DNA of 36,280 bases from FCB group bacterium (GCA_024231695.1 JAAEQF010000508.1:1-36280); one strand, 5' to 3'; shown: positions 24,380 to 33,737, counted from the first letter of the stretch. Numbers and translations: made by a program. The notes: generated by a model from the letters alone, not told the origin.

Positions 24380-27300
24380 TTATCGCAATAGAATCATTTT
24401 GCGAGTACTACTAAACTCTTCTGAAACCATACGATAGAGATAAATGCCCGATGCCACCGCGCGACCGTCCTGATTACGCCCATCCCAAGTAACAGTATGT
24501 TGACCCGCGTTAAATTCTCGGTCGGCCAATTTACGGACGGATTGCCCAATTATATTATAAACCAGGATTTTAACTTCAGCTCGGCGAGCCAGATCGAAGG
24601 CAATAGTTGTTGTCGGGTTGAACGGATTGGGATAGTTTTGGTCTAGATTATATTTCGACGGCAGTTGTTCACGCCTATCCCCGGTCGAAGTATAGAACTT
24701 GCTGGCCACCGGGAAACAGATTTCCCCACCGAACTCGGGAGTGATCACACTGCCGGGGAAATCGCCGTAAAGCCAATCCCCGACGAGATCGGTTTTATTC
24801 ACGCATATGGTCATCACCGTGGTATCGTCGATCAGGCTATCGGGAGTGAAGGTCATCGAAACCATATGATCTTTCAGTCCCGCGTTCAGTCCAGCGCCGA
24901 CGGTCGGTCCGGCGGTACCCTGCAAAAGCAGAGAGTCAGCCATCAGGCCATCGATATTGGTTTCAATGAATTGCAATCCACCGCTTGCGAGCCAGACCAA
25001 ATCATCATCTCTCATCCGGCTTCCGCCGGCGATTGTGGCGGCTGAAGTAACATCACCGAGGCCGTCAATTTGCGGCAGCCAGGACCAGGCGGCACCATCT
25101 TCGGAGGACATCACCAGGCCCAGCGAAATTTCATTCAGAGAATCTCGGTTTTCAAGGCTCATTTGAAGCTGATAAGTCAGCTCCGCGCCATCTACATAGA
25201 TCGTGTCGCCCGGATGCAGACGTCGGTTATTAGCCACATCGTATACTGACAAAGCCACAACATCGCGAGCTTCGCGTACCTCTTGAAGTCTGATAAGCGG
25301 AGCATAGGTTACGGCACTTAGGGCTCTTTTAAAGTCAGGGTCGGACATTTTGGCTGGTGGTGATCCCTTGAGAGTCGGATCGAAGACAAAATCTCCGCTG
25401 CTGCCCACTTTGGCCGTATCGATATGGATGCGCGAACTGGCATCCCAGAGGTTGTTGGTATCGACGCTGTCCGGATCATAGGTGAACCGGGCAGTGAAAT
25501 AGGCGTGATTACCAGAATCAACATACATGCTGTCGTAATAGAGGAAACCTATATGAAAAAGTCTCAGCGTGGTATCGACGAAAACTTTGTGGTAAAACGC
25601 ACTTTCCACCCACGGTTCGAGTTCAACCGTATCCAGAATCAGCCAGTCCTCATCCCAGCGAAATCCGGTGGAGGCTCCGGAAATGGCCGAATCATTGGAA
25701 ATGCGGCAACTGATTGAAAAGCCGGGAAGGGAACCGTCCCAGTCGTTACCGATCAGTCTGATCGTATCAGTAATCCCGGGATCGTTGGCAATATCCCCAA
25801 CTACGTTGTTGACAGTTATGGAAATCGTTTGCGAATCCGTGGCTTCGCCATCAAAAGCGTAAAAATCAACCAGATAAGCCTCCGACTGATCATAGTCGGG
25901 GTAGAATTCAAAACGACCCTGGCCGTTACCGTAGTCTTCAAATTGGGCGTTATATGGAAGCGGTCCGGTGGTCAGCGAAAGTGTTTCCCCTTCGCAATCG
26001 TCGGCTTCGATCAGGATATCCAGAAAGCGCCCTTCACTAGTATTTTGCGGTTCGATCAGATTCAGATCCGGCAACCAGTTGCCAGTGTCAACCACCACGA
26101 CTTCTATGGTTACCGTATCGACCAGGTTACCGTCATCGGCGAAAAACGATATAAGATAGAGGCTGTCGCCATTGACGCGACTGCCCTGATTGCAATCGGG
26201 CGAAAAATCAAATTGAGCGGTACCGTCCAGATTATCGACGAAGACAATATTGTCAATATCGGTGACGGAGAGCACGGGAGTGGTTGTATCGGGATCGGAG
26301 GCATTCAACGAAATGCTCACCGAACCTCCTTCCACAACCGTATCGGGCAGATCAATCGGATTGATAAGCGGTTTTTGATTCCCGGCATCCTCGACCACCA
26401 GAATTACTTCAATGACAGTGTTGTTGGCTGGTTTAAAATCGGAAGCCGTGAATTCCAAAGTATAGGTTCCGGAGTCGATGAAGTTGGGTGTGGCCGTAAA
26501 CAGTCCGCTGCCGAAGGCTGAATCGGGAAACTCTGAAAACTGCGGCAATGGCGGAGTGGGGGTTATGACCGGAAGGGTGCCGTTGGCATCGGTGGCGGAA
26601 ATAGTCAGATTCAGCGTATCGCCTTCGGTCACATAGACAGTATCGGCGATCGGATCGAATTCCGGTGACAGATTAGGGCCATCGACGCTGATGGTGACCG
26701 GAAGAGAGGCTACCCCTCCGCTGTCATCGGTGGCCTCGAAAGTGACGGTATAATCGGTAATCTGGGTTTCATCAGGAATAAAGGTAAATGTCCCGGAGCC
26801 GTTAGTCACGTCGCTGAGGGCAGCGTTGGCCGGAAGATTCAGAGCTGTCAGCGAGGAGATCAAACCATCGACATCCGCAGCCAAAATAGGCAGGATCAAA
26901 ACTTCACCTTCAAGGATGGACGTATCCGGAACCGCATTGAAAATAGGGACCTGATTACCGGCATCGATAACCAAAATTGATATTTGCTGATCATCGAAGC
27001 TCTTGCCGTCATTCGCCGAAAACAGCACAACATCCGGCGTCGGTGAACCCTGGGTATAACTGGGGGAATAGGTAAACGTGGCGCTGCCATCGCCGTTGTC
27101 AACCAGAGTTGAATTATCCGGCGGGAAGGTGAAGTCAATACCCGGAAAAGTACCGTTGGGATCGGTGGCGGTAATGGTCAAGACCAACGTTTCGCCCTCG
27201 ACTACCGAAGTATCGGGAATCGGATTCAATACCGGCGGTAGGTTCGGGCCAAGGACGGTTATCGTGACCTTAGTGGAATCGGAGTAATCTTCATCATCAG

Positions 27301-27865
27301 CGTAAAAAGTCAGGGGAAAATCGCCAATCTGATCCTCGGCCGGCCTGAACGTGAACAATCCTGACCCGTCATTACTATCGGCGAAAGTGGCATTGGGGGG
27401 AATCGCGCCAATCCGCAGCGAAGGGATCGTTTGATCGGGATCGGTGGCAGTCAGAGTGATATTAAGCTCTACGCCTTCCCATACCGTAGTATCGGGAACC
27501 GGGTCGATAACGGGCGGCTGGTTGGTATTAGTGACGGTTATCTGTATAATTGTCTCAGCCGTATCAACGTCGGCCACGGCCAAAAAAGCCATATTGACCA
27601 TGCCCGCCTGATCATAGTCGGGAGTGAATTCGAAGAGAGCCACGCCATTTCCGCTGTCAACAAAGGTGGCATTAGGGGGCAGAATTGAAGACAGCATAAT
27701 CAGGTCATCGCCATCGGCATCGGTGGCGGTGACAAGCAATTGCAGCGTTTCAGTCTCGGCTATGGTCGTATCGTTGATATCGCTGATTACGGGCGGTGTC
27801 TGGGCCATTATGACCGATCCCAGGGATAACAACGCGACTGTCAATATCAGAATAAGATATCTCAT
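24380..27865 (-). CDS. Large surface protein: seven Ig-like repeats, domain X, C-terminal sorting-like domain
   Basis: 1161 residues with a signal peptide (MRYLILILTVALLSLGSVIMA). Seven Ig/cadherin-like repeats of 90-100 residues follow (about 24-116, 117-208, 209-305, 306-398, 399-498, 499-598, 599-687); most carry a PPVI/PPVL start, DT and EGETL motifs, and an F.P...Q turn. Residues 690-810 form a further beta domain (CRISNDSAISGASTGFRW) with cohesin-like character. Residues 885-1055 are domain X, with Cys1021 and Cys1050. The end (1076-1161) is a NYPNPFNPTTTI sorting-like domain closing with SSTRKMILLR. It looks like a stalked surface protein with an anchoring tail. No enzyme motif. Only a weak GGGAT precedes the ATG. 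Confidence 0.88.
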   Translation of the reverse strand: MRYLILILTVALLSLGSVIMAQTPPVISDINDTTIAETETLQLLVTATDADGDDLIMLSSILPPNATFVDSGNGVALFEFTPDYDQAGMVNMAFLAVADVDTAETIIQITVTNTNQPPVIDPVPDTTVWEGVELNITLTATDPDQTIPSLRIGAIPPNATFADSNDGSGLFTFRPAEDQIGDFPLTFYADDEDYSDSTKVTITVLGPNLPPVLNPIPDTSVVEGETLVLTITATDPNGTFPGIDFTFPPDNSTLVDNGDGSATFTYSPSYTQGSPTPDVVLFSANDGKSFDDQQISILVIDAGNQVPIFNAVPDTSILEGEVLILPILAADVDGLISSLTALNLPANAALSDVTNGSGTFTFIPDETQITDYTVTFEATDDSGGVASLPVTISVDGPNLSPEFDPIADTVYVTEGDTLNLTISATDANGTLPVITPTPPLPQFSEFPDSAFGSGLFTATPNFIDSGTYTLEFTASDFKPANNTVIEVILVVEDAGNQKPLINPIDLPDTVVEGGSVSISLNASDPDTTTPVLSVTDIDNIVFVDNLDGTAQFDFSPDCNQGSRVNGDSLYLISFFADDGNLVDTVTIEVVVVDTGNWLPDLNLIEPQNTSEGRFLDILIEADDCEGETLSLTTGPLPYNAQFEDYGNGQGRFEFYPDYDQSEAYLVDFYAFDGEATDSQTISITVNNVVGDIANDPGITDTIRLIGNDWDGSLPGFSISCRISNDSAISGASTGFRWDEDWLILDTVELEPWVESAFYHKVFVDTTLRLFHIGFLYYDSMYVDSGNHAYFTARFTYDPDSVDTNNLWDASSRIHIDTAKVGSSGDFVFDPTLKGSPPAKMSDPDFKRALSAVTYAPLIRLQEVREARDVVALSVYDVANNRRLHPGDTIYVDGAELTYQLQMSLENRDSLNEISLGLVMSSEDGAAWSWLPQIDGLGDVTSAATIAGGSRMRDDDLVWLASGGLQFIETNIDGLMADSLLLQGTAGPTVGAGLNAGLKDHMVSMTFTPDSLIDDTTVMTICVNKTDLVGDWLYGDFPGSVITPEFGGEICFPVASKFYTSTGDRREQLPSKYNLDQNYPNPFNPTTTIAFDLARRAEVKILVYNIIGQSVRKLADREFNAGQHTVTWDGRNQDGRAVASGIYLYRMVSEEFSSTRKMILLR

Positions 27866-28002
27866 AGAATCCCGGTTAAAGGCAGTGTTTCTATACTCAA
27901 GTATAAAGTTAGCAGATTAGTAGCCATAGTCAATAGTATTATACAATTAAGACGACCGGTGGCCGTCTTTCTCGGCTCCGAATGGGGATTTTTGCCATAA
28001 AA

Positions 28003-28025
28003 AAACCCGGCCGAGAAGGCCGGAT
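28003..28025 (-). terminator. Rho-independent terminator of the dockerin-protein operon
   Basis: CCGGCC-GAGAA-GGCCGG (28007-28023), flanked on the plus strand by A-rich and T-rich runs, about 19 nt after the stop at 28042. On the minus strand the stem is followed by a T-run. Confidence 0.88.
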
Positions 28026-28041
28026 TTTTATTGGTTTTTCG

Positions 28042-29469
28042 TCATTCCCAAATTATACATCCCATTTGCGGCGGGTCGCCGCCTTTGAAGACATAATTTA
28101 TCAAATAGACAGCGTCACCGACATTAAGCGAGCAATCCCCATTGGCATCGGCCAAATCGGGGACATGCGGATATGAAGCTCCTTTGAAAACAAAGTTGAT
28201 CAAAACCACCGCATCGCCGACATTGACATCGCCATCGAAGTTGGCGTCGCCGCTGATGCATCGGCCGCAAGCGACCACTTCCACTGTAAACGCGGCCCGG
28301 GCTTCGGAGTATCCATCGGTTGCATACACTTCGACGATATTCAGGCCAACATCGCCGATTTCCGGTGTCCAGATATATATTCCGGTTTCAGGATCGATAG
28401 AACCCGGCCCATATGCAATACCGACGGTCAGATCATCGCAGGGATCCAAATCCGATGCCAAAATTCCGGTATTTACAAAAATATGACCGTAAAAAGCCGA
28501 AGCATCGTTTCCAACCTCCAGTACCGGATAGTTGTTGGTGACGGCTATCGACGCGGTACAACATCCCACACATCCAAAGGGGGTCTGGCCTTCCACCGTC
28601 ACTTCAACCGTGCTGTAATTATCGTAACCCATGGGGTGATAAGTGACCGATGCCGAACCATCTCCATCATCATCAATACTAACCCAACCATAGCCGGTGT
28701 TCCCGGTCTCTACAATCGTCATAGGATCACCCTCAAGATGGTCAAAGGCGACATCATATGAAATCGGTTCGCAGTGGTTGGTCGTCAGCGTTTCATCGGG
28801 GCAGTCGTGAGTAAGCGGCGGACCGGCATAGTATTTAACCGGCCAGCATTGAGTACCTCCAAAATCGGGAATCAACGGATCAGACATGGCATCGGTGAAC
28901 AGCCAATCGCCATCAGGAGGGATAAAAACCGAATCGAAACAAATCGTTTGAGCTTCACCGTAACCACCTTCGACTGTAAAATACATCGACATCATATGTT
29001 CAAGCGAACCCGGTTCCAGACCCGCAGTGTCGGCTTGGGCTGAAAAAAGGAAACTGTCGGGCGATATGCCGTCCAAATCCGTCTCTATTACCTGTAAATC
29101 GCTTTCCCAGGCGACTTCTGACGGGTCCATACGACTACCGGGGGCAACTTCCACCAGCTTAAGACCGGAATTTTTGCCGTCAGGGCCATAACCTTCTATC
29201 TGTTCCTGCCATGTCCATTCGGCTCCATCCGGAGAATAAACTTCAAATCCGAGACTCATTGAACCCAGCTTAACATCATTTTCTATCCAATATTCAAGTT
29301 TATAGATCGTACCCGGACGCAGGGTATCGACGCAACAATCGGTTGGTAACCGCAGCTCCACTCGGTTTTCACTCATACATGGAGAGACCAGGAGAATAGA
29401 AACAATAAGAACCAGAGCCAAGCGAAAAATCATCCATCGCAAATCGCATTTTCTCAAATCAGAACTCAT
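28042..29469 (-). CDS. Secreted domain-X protein with C-terminal dockerin (third of three paralogs)
   Basis: 475 residues. GGGAG lies before the ATG. A signal segment (about 12-30) precedes domain X (46-212: MSLGFEVYSPDGAEWTW, GSRMDP, IETDLDGISPDSF, PPDGDWLF, GGTQCWPVK; Cys177/Cys208). A Cys-rich Ig-like stretch (225-312), a He_PIG-like Ig domain (315-399, GPGSIDPETGIYIWTPEIGD) and a type I dockerin (404-470) follow. Both dockerin calcium loops are complete: DANFDGDVNVGD and DANGDCSLNVGD. The second loop carries a Cys at position 6 and the tail ends GCIIWE, so a clasp disulfide is likely. It starts 17 bp after the stop of the next upstream paralog. Cell-surface binding role is inferred; ligand unknown. 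Confidence 0.88.
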   Translation of the reverse strand: MSSDLRKCDLRWMIFRLALVLIVSILLVSPCMSENRVELRLPTDCCVDTLRPGTIYKLEYWIENDVKLGSMSLGFEVYSPDGAEWTWQEQIEGYGPDGKNSGLKLVEVAPGSRMDPSEVAWESDLQVIETDLDGISPDSFLFSAQADTAGLEPGSLEHMMSMYFTVEGGYGEAQTICFDSVFIPPDGDWLFTDAMSDPLIPDFGGTQCWPVKYYAGPPLTHDCPDETLTTNHCEPISYDVAFDHLEGDPMTIVETGNTGYGWVSIDDDGDGSASVTYHPMGYDNYSTVEVTVEGQTPFGCVGCCTASIAVTNNYPVLEVGNDASAFYGHIFVNTGILASDLDPCDDLTVGIAYGPGSIDPETGIYIWTPEIGDVGLNIVEVYATDGYSEARAAFTVEVVACGRCISGDANFDGDVNVGDAVVLINFVFKGASYPHVPDLADANGDCSLNVGDAVYLINYVFKGGDPPQMGCIIWE

Positions 29470-29486
29470 CGTTTATCTCCCTATCT

Positions 29487-30923
29487 TCAATATACGCATC
29501 CGATCCAAGGTGCAGGCCCGTGCTTGAATACATACCCAATCAGATAAACCGCATCGCCGATATTGAGGGCACAATCTGAATTGACATCGGCCAGGTTGGG
29601 AACCTGCGGAAAGGCGCCGTTCTTGAAAACATAGTTGATCAAAAACACGATATCCCCAACATTGACGCTTCCGTCAAGGTTAGCATCGCCATCCAATCCT
29701 TCGCCTGGTAGCACCTCAATTTCAAATGACCCGGTGACCGTATCATGCTCATCGGTAGCCATAACTTCAACGAAATGATTGGTACCCTGATCGCCGACGG
29801 TCGGCACCCATGTATACAACCCTTCGGCGTCGATTTCTCCCGGCCCGGAAAGTACGGCATAAGTCAATATCTCGCAGGAGTTGGGGTCCTCAATTACCAA
29901 ATCGCCTTTCACGAACAGGTTGTCGGCGATGGCGGTATTGTTTAACAAACCGACATCCATTGTCGGCGCGTTACCGGTTACACTAACACGATGGATATAG
30001 GGCTCACTACACCCGGATGAATTGCAGGCCCGTAGAGTAACAATGATTATTTCCCCGGCATCGCCTTGAGCGGGGGTGTAATGCATGGTGATATTGTTAC
30101 CGTTTATACCCAGTTCAACCGTGCCGTTACCGGTACAGGAAATCAGTTCACCATAAAAAGGCTCTTCCTCATAATCGAGGAAAGTAGCGTAAAAATACTC
30201 GGTCCTGCAGACAGCGGTTTCTCGGGTATATGTCGAGAGTTTTATTAAATACGGCTCGCAACAAGGTAAAAGCTTCACCGGTTTACATTGTTCCGATCCG
30301 CCGGATATACGCGGATAAATCGGTTGTTCTAAAAAATCAGTAAACAGCCATTCGCCGTCCGAGGGAACTAAAGCCGTATCAACGCACAATGTTTTGACTT
30401 CGCCTTCGGCTACTCCGCCGGGCATAAAGTGCGCACCCATCAGTAGATCGATTCCACCTATTTCCAACCCACCATTTTCGGCCATGCCGTAAAAACAAAA
30501 ACTATCCGGTGACAGGCCATCCATATCCTGTTCGATGAACTGAAGATCGCTAACATCCCAGACTTCTTCGGCCGGATCCATCCGCCAGCCTGAAAAAACG
30601 GTTGCCGCCTGCAAGCCGGTGTATTTCCCGCCCGGGCCGTAACCCTCAGCCTGAGACACCCATGTCCACTCAACCCCATCGGGGGAAAACAATTTGAACC
30701 CAAGGCTCATTGAGCGCAATTTGTCGGTGTTTTGAATATATATTCCCACCAAATGATCTACTCCGGCCCAAATAGTGTCATCATACGTGCCTTCCATTTG
30801 AAAGCCAGCCCCGACAGAATTATCGGCTACAGATTGAGTGGCCATAATAGCCAGTCCCAGCGATAGCAAACCGATAATCAGTGTAACTTTCGCTGCACAG
30901 AAGCGCGTTTCATCGAATCTCAA
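29487..30923 (-). CDS. Secreted domain-X protein with C-terminal dockerin (second paralog)
   Basis: 478 residues with a TTG start at 30923, supported by a full GGAGG six bases upstream; no in-frame ATG fits as well. The signal segment is about 10-33. Domain X spans 45-218 (MSLGFKLFSPDGVEWTW, WRMDP, IEQDMDGLSPDSF, SDGEWLF; Cys180/Cys213). Cys-rich Ig-like (225-315) and He_PIG-like (318-404) domains and a dockerin (411-473: DANLDGSVNVGD, then DVNSDCALNIGD) follow. The Cys in the second loop and the tail GCVY match its paralogs, but the Cys pair just before the dockerin in the other two is missing here. Gaps of 15 and 17 bp place it inside a three-gene operon. Confidence 0.88.
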   Translation of the reverse strand: MRFDETRFCAAKVTLIIGLLSLGLAIMATQSVADNSVGAGFQMEGTYDDTIWAGVDHLVGIYIQNTDKLRSMSLGFKLFSPDGVEWTWVSQAEGYGPGGKYTGLQAATVFSGWRMDPAEEVWDVSDLQFIEQDMDGLSPDSFCFYGMAENGGLEIGGIDLLMGAHFMPGGVAEGEVKTLCVDTALVPSDGEWLFTDFLEQPIYPRISGGSEQCKPVKLLPCCEPYLIKLSTYTRETAVCRTEYFYATFLDYEEEPFYGELISCTGNGTVELGINGNNITMHYTPAQGDAGEIIIVTLRACNSSGCSEPYIHRVSVTGNAPTMDVGLLNNTAIADNLFVKGDLVIEDPNSCEILTYAVLSGPGEIDAEGLYTWVPTVGDQGTNHFVEVMATDEHDTVTGSFEIEVLPGEGLDGDANLDGSVNVGDIVFLINYVFKNGAFPQVPNLADVNSDCALNIGDAVYLIGYVFKHGPAPWIGCVY

Positions 30924-30938
30924 TGAAATCCTCCCAAC

Positions 30939-32402
30939 TTAGTAAACGCAACCCATTTGTGGCGGATCGCCGTTTTTAAAGACATAGTTAATCAAAAAGA
31001 CAGCATCACCCACATTGAGCGCGCAATCGGCGTTGGCATCGGCCATATCGGGAACTTGAGGATATGGAGCACCTTTAAAAACGACATTTATAATCGCTAC
31101 GGCGTCACCAACATTCACATCGCCGTCGAAGTTGACATCGCCGGCCGCACATCTTCCTGTGCAGGTAAATACTTCAACAATAAAGTCATCCATTATAGCG
31201 TCAAAACCGTCGGTCACTTCAACCGTTATTGTATTAAAACCGGCATCGCCTATGGATGGAAGCCACGTATAAACACCAGTCTCAGGATCGATAGTGCCCG
31301 GTCCGGAGACCATGCCATATGTTAAATCGTCGCAAGTATCAATATCAGAGCCGATAATATCGGTTTTGATAAATCCCATGTCATAACCGGTCATGCCATC
31401 GACACCGACGTCCAGAGTGGGAGCATTGTTAGTGACAACCGCATGCAGAATACATGCGTTGGGACAGAAAGGAACACAGCTAAAGGGATCGGAAGCCCAA
31501 ACTGGAATATCCACGGTATGCCCGCAGTCGGATTCGGCCGCGTAATAGGTAATGGTTGCACTCGCACCTTCATGAGATATGCTGGTTACGCCTTCACCAT
31601 TATGACAGGCAATGTAAAGATCGCGCGGATCGCCCGTGTAGTTATACACTTCGACGTAAAAATCGCCGCTGCCACAATGATTTATTTCCTTCGGAGCCGA
31701 AGAACATACAGCCCAGGGCCAGCCGCAACAATTCGGCAGCATTTTAACCGCCCAGCAATGAGGTTGACCATAGTCGAAAACCGGGACAATATTCTGCTGT
31801 TGATCATCCACAAACAGCCAGTCACCATCGGGGGGAATAACCGCTGTATCGATACAAATGGTCCTGACACCATCTCCGGAAGGACCGCCAACTCGGCAAC
31901 TCATCGATATCATTTTTTCCGGCCAGCCCGGTTCCAGACCGGCAGTGTCGGCCTCACCGAATATCAGGAAACTGTCGGGTAAAAATCCATCCATGTCCTG
32001 TTCGATAATACGAAGATCGCTGACATCCCAAACCATTTCCGCTGGATCCATCCGGCATCCACGTTTAATCTGCCCCAATTTCATTCCGGAATTCCATCCC
32101 TCCGGCCCATAGCCGTTCTCAGCAGAGAGCCATTCCCATGTGGCATCATCAGGAGAATATATGCGGAAGCCCAAGCTGATATCCTTCAGCAAAGCATCGT
32201 TTTCTATAATGAAATCCAAAGTATAATTGATATTCACCCAAATCGTATCATAATAATGAGGACTCATACAATAATTAGAAAATCCGGGCGTCACGCGATC
32301 CTCGGCGACAACATATGAAACCAGGATAAGAAACACAAAAAGTAGAAAAAACAACTTGAGAGCGATACTTTTCAGGCTAAAATATCCTTGGCGAACAGTC
32401 AT
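30939..32402 (-). CDS. Secreted domain-X protein with C-terminal dockerin (first paralog)
   Basis: 487 residues from the ATG at 32402, which has GGAGGTG at ideal spacing. A longer frame from 32492 would start inside the promoter and hide the signal peptide (ALKLFFLLFVFLILVSYVVA). Domain X spans 48-222 (ISLGFRIYSPDDATWEW, CRMDP, IEQDMDGFLPDSF, PPDGDWLF, HCWAVK; Cys183/Cys216). Cys-rich Ig-like (228-325) and He_PIG-like (327-413, GPGTIDPETGVYTWLPSIGD) domains and a dockerin (421-484: DVNFDGDVNVGD, then DANADCALNVGD, tail GCVY) follow. First gene of the operon, behind a near-consensus promoter. It is the closest relative of the third paralog in the dockerin region. Confidence 0.89.
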   Translation of the reverse strand: MTVRQGYFSLKSIALKLFFLLFVFLILVSYVVAEDRVTPGFSNYCMSPHYYDTIWVNINYTLDFIIENDALLKDISLGFRIYSPDDATWEWLSAENGYGPEGWNSGMKLGQIKRGCRMDPAEMVWDVSDLRIIEQDMDGFLPDSFLIFGEADTAGLEPGWPEKMISMSCRVGGPSGDGVRTICIDTAVIPPDGDWLFVDDQQQNIVPVFDYGQPHCWAVKMLPNCCGWPWAVCSSAPKEINHCGSGDFYVEVYNYTGDPRDLYIACHNGEGVTSISHEGASATITYYAAESDCGHTVDIPVWASDPFSCVPFCPNACILHAVVTNNAPTLDVGVDGMTGYDMGFIKTDIIGSDIDTCDDLTYGMVSGPGTIDPETGVYTWLPSIGDAGFNTITVEVTDGFDAIMDDFIVEVFTCTGRCAAGDVNFDGDVNVGDAVAIINVVFKGAPYPQVPDMADANADCALNVGDAVFLINYVFKNGDPPQMGCVY

Positions 32403-32473
32403 GACCCACCTCCGGTTACCGGGGTTGCGGGCTGGATGTAATGTACAAATAGAGGAAAATCCCTTCCCATTAA

Positions 32474-32502
32474 AATATATATCTTTACCCAATATCTGTC
32501 AA
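32474..32502 (-). promoter_or_regulatory. Strong predicted promoter of the dockerin-protein operon
   Basis: A perfect -35 TTGACA (32502-32497), 17-nt spacer and -10 TATATT (32479-32474) on the minus strand. The leader to the ATG at 32402 would be about 65 nt and includes GGAGGTG. Confidence 0.7.
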
Positions 32503-32587
32503 GTAAAAAGGTTAGATTCTAACAATAGTGGTCCCGGTTAATAATAGAAGATGAGATTGGTCTTGTTTGGAAACAAAAGGGCAATAA

Positions 32588-32619
32588 AAAAAACCCCTCA
32601 TGGAAAGAGGGGCTTTTTT
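32588..32619 (-). terminator. Rho-independent terminator of the 307-residue domain-X gene
   Basis: CCCCTC-ATGGAAA-GAGGGG stem with long A and T runs on either side, about 22 nt after the stop at 32641. The symmetry would allow action on either strand. Confidence 0.88.
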
Positions 32620-32640
32620 TAATATCTATGAAGGTCAGCT

Positions 32641-33564
32641 TTAGCGCATCAAAACCATCTTTTGGGTTTCGACAAACTCGCCGGCGATCATTTTATAGAA
32701 ATAGATGCCGGAGGCAACCGGAGTACCGTTCTCATCGTCACCGTTCCAAACAGCTTCGTAAGCGTCGGCTTCCTGCTCTTCATTGACCAGAGTGTTGACT
32801 TTCTGGCCGAGGATATTGTAAATCGAGATATTGACCAATCCCTTGCGTTCAAGGCTGTAACGAATAGTCGTCGTCGGGTTGAACGGGTTGGGGTAGTTTT
32901 GATTCAGACCATAGGATGCGGGAACTGCCGGGTTGTCACCCTCAACCGCTGTACCGTTAGTCACGTTAATACAATATTCACCACCCCACTGGGTTTCATA
33001 GGTGAAACCGGAAGCAGCTACAAAGAGGAATTCACCGCCCGGGGGGATAAAACCCGTGTCGATACAGAGAGTTTTGGTCTCTCCTACATCCACGCCACCA
33101 GTGGTGACATGATATGAATAAAAGTGCTCATAAGCACCAATCGGTACGCCACTACTGAATGCGGAAGCTCCACCCGGCATAATCGAATCGGGCAAATCAC
33201 CGCCAAGGCTCTTCTCGGTGACGTTGAAAATGTCCATGACATCATCAACCGGATGCATACGACTGCCAGTATTGACCGTGAATGCTTCGGACGTTCCCAG
33301 ACCACCGGTTTGTGCATCCCAAGTAAGGGTCAAGCCGGCATCGACGGATTTGAACACTAATGGGAGTGAAAATCCGCTAAGCAGGGTATCATTGGCTATC
33401 GAGAACTGGATTTCCAGTGCATGACCGACGGGAACTGAGCCGCCGTTAACAATCACCTGCGCATCATCTTTATCATACACTACGATACCGGTTGAATCTG
33501 CTGCCTGCACTGCTCCAAAGGAAACAAGCAATACGGCCAACAACATTATCAGTTTACATTTCAT
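32641..33564 (-). CDS. Small secreted domain-X protein with C-terminal sorting-like domain
   Basis: 307 residues from the ATG at 33564, which has GGAGG 8 nt upstream; an earlier ATG overlaps that site. Signal peptide MKCKLIMLLAVLLVSFGAVQA. Residues 38-205 are a diverged domain X (IANDTLLSGFSLPLVF, GSRMHP, GGDLPDSI, TLCIDTGFIPPGGEFLF, GGEYC; Cys167/Cys198). Residues 221-307 are the sorting-like domain (NYPNPFNPTTTIRYSLE, then ISIYNILGQKV, ASGIYFYKM, ending TQKMVLMR). It is the minimal form of the set: one domain X plus a tail. Its own promoter and terminator make it a separate unit. Probably surface-attached or exported; role unknown. Confidence 0.88.
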   Translation of the reverse strand: MKCKLIMLLAVLLVSFGAVQAADSTGIVVYDKDDAQVIVNGGSVPVGHALEIQFSIANDTLLSGFSLPLVFKSVDAGLTLTWDAQTGGLGTSEAFTVNTGSRMHPVDDVMDIFNVTEKSLGGDLPDSIMPGGASAFSSGVPIGAYEHFYSYHVTTGGVDVGETKTLCIDTGFIPPGGEFLFVAASGFTYETQWGGEYCINVTNGTAVEGDNPAVPASYGLNQNYPNPFNPTTTIRYSLERKGLVNISIYNILGQKVNTLVNEEQEADAYEAVWNGDDENGTPVASGIYFYKMIAGEFVETQKMVLMR

Positions 33565-33702
33565 AAACAAGGCCTCCATGCGAAACGCAATTTAGGTTTT
33601 ACGTCTAACCTGTCTTCTAACTAACTCCGCGCTCAGGATTTTTACGACCAAAATAGGGTAAAATAACCCCATAGCCTGAGACGGCTTGGTAAAGTTACAC
33701 AA

Positions 33703-33731
33703 AATATAGTCACAGTCAACCAAAAAATCAA
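33703..33731 (-). promoter_or_regulatory. Predicted promoter of the 307-residue domain-X gene
   Basis: Minus-strand -35 TTGATT (33731-33726), 17-nt spacer, -10 TATATT (33708-33703). It starts 7 bp after the subtilase stop and would give a leader of about 130 nt, room for a regulatory structure. A second TTGACT nearby has poorer spacing. Confidence 0.5.
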
Positions 33732-33737
33732 CTTTTT

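Noticed and set aside
8151-33564. Proof of a type IX secretion system
   Set aside because: Only sorting-like C-terminal domains are present. No Por/Gld machinery gene lies in the window, and such tails occur in FCB-group genomes where the route is unproven.
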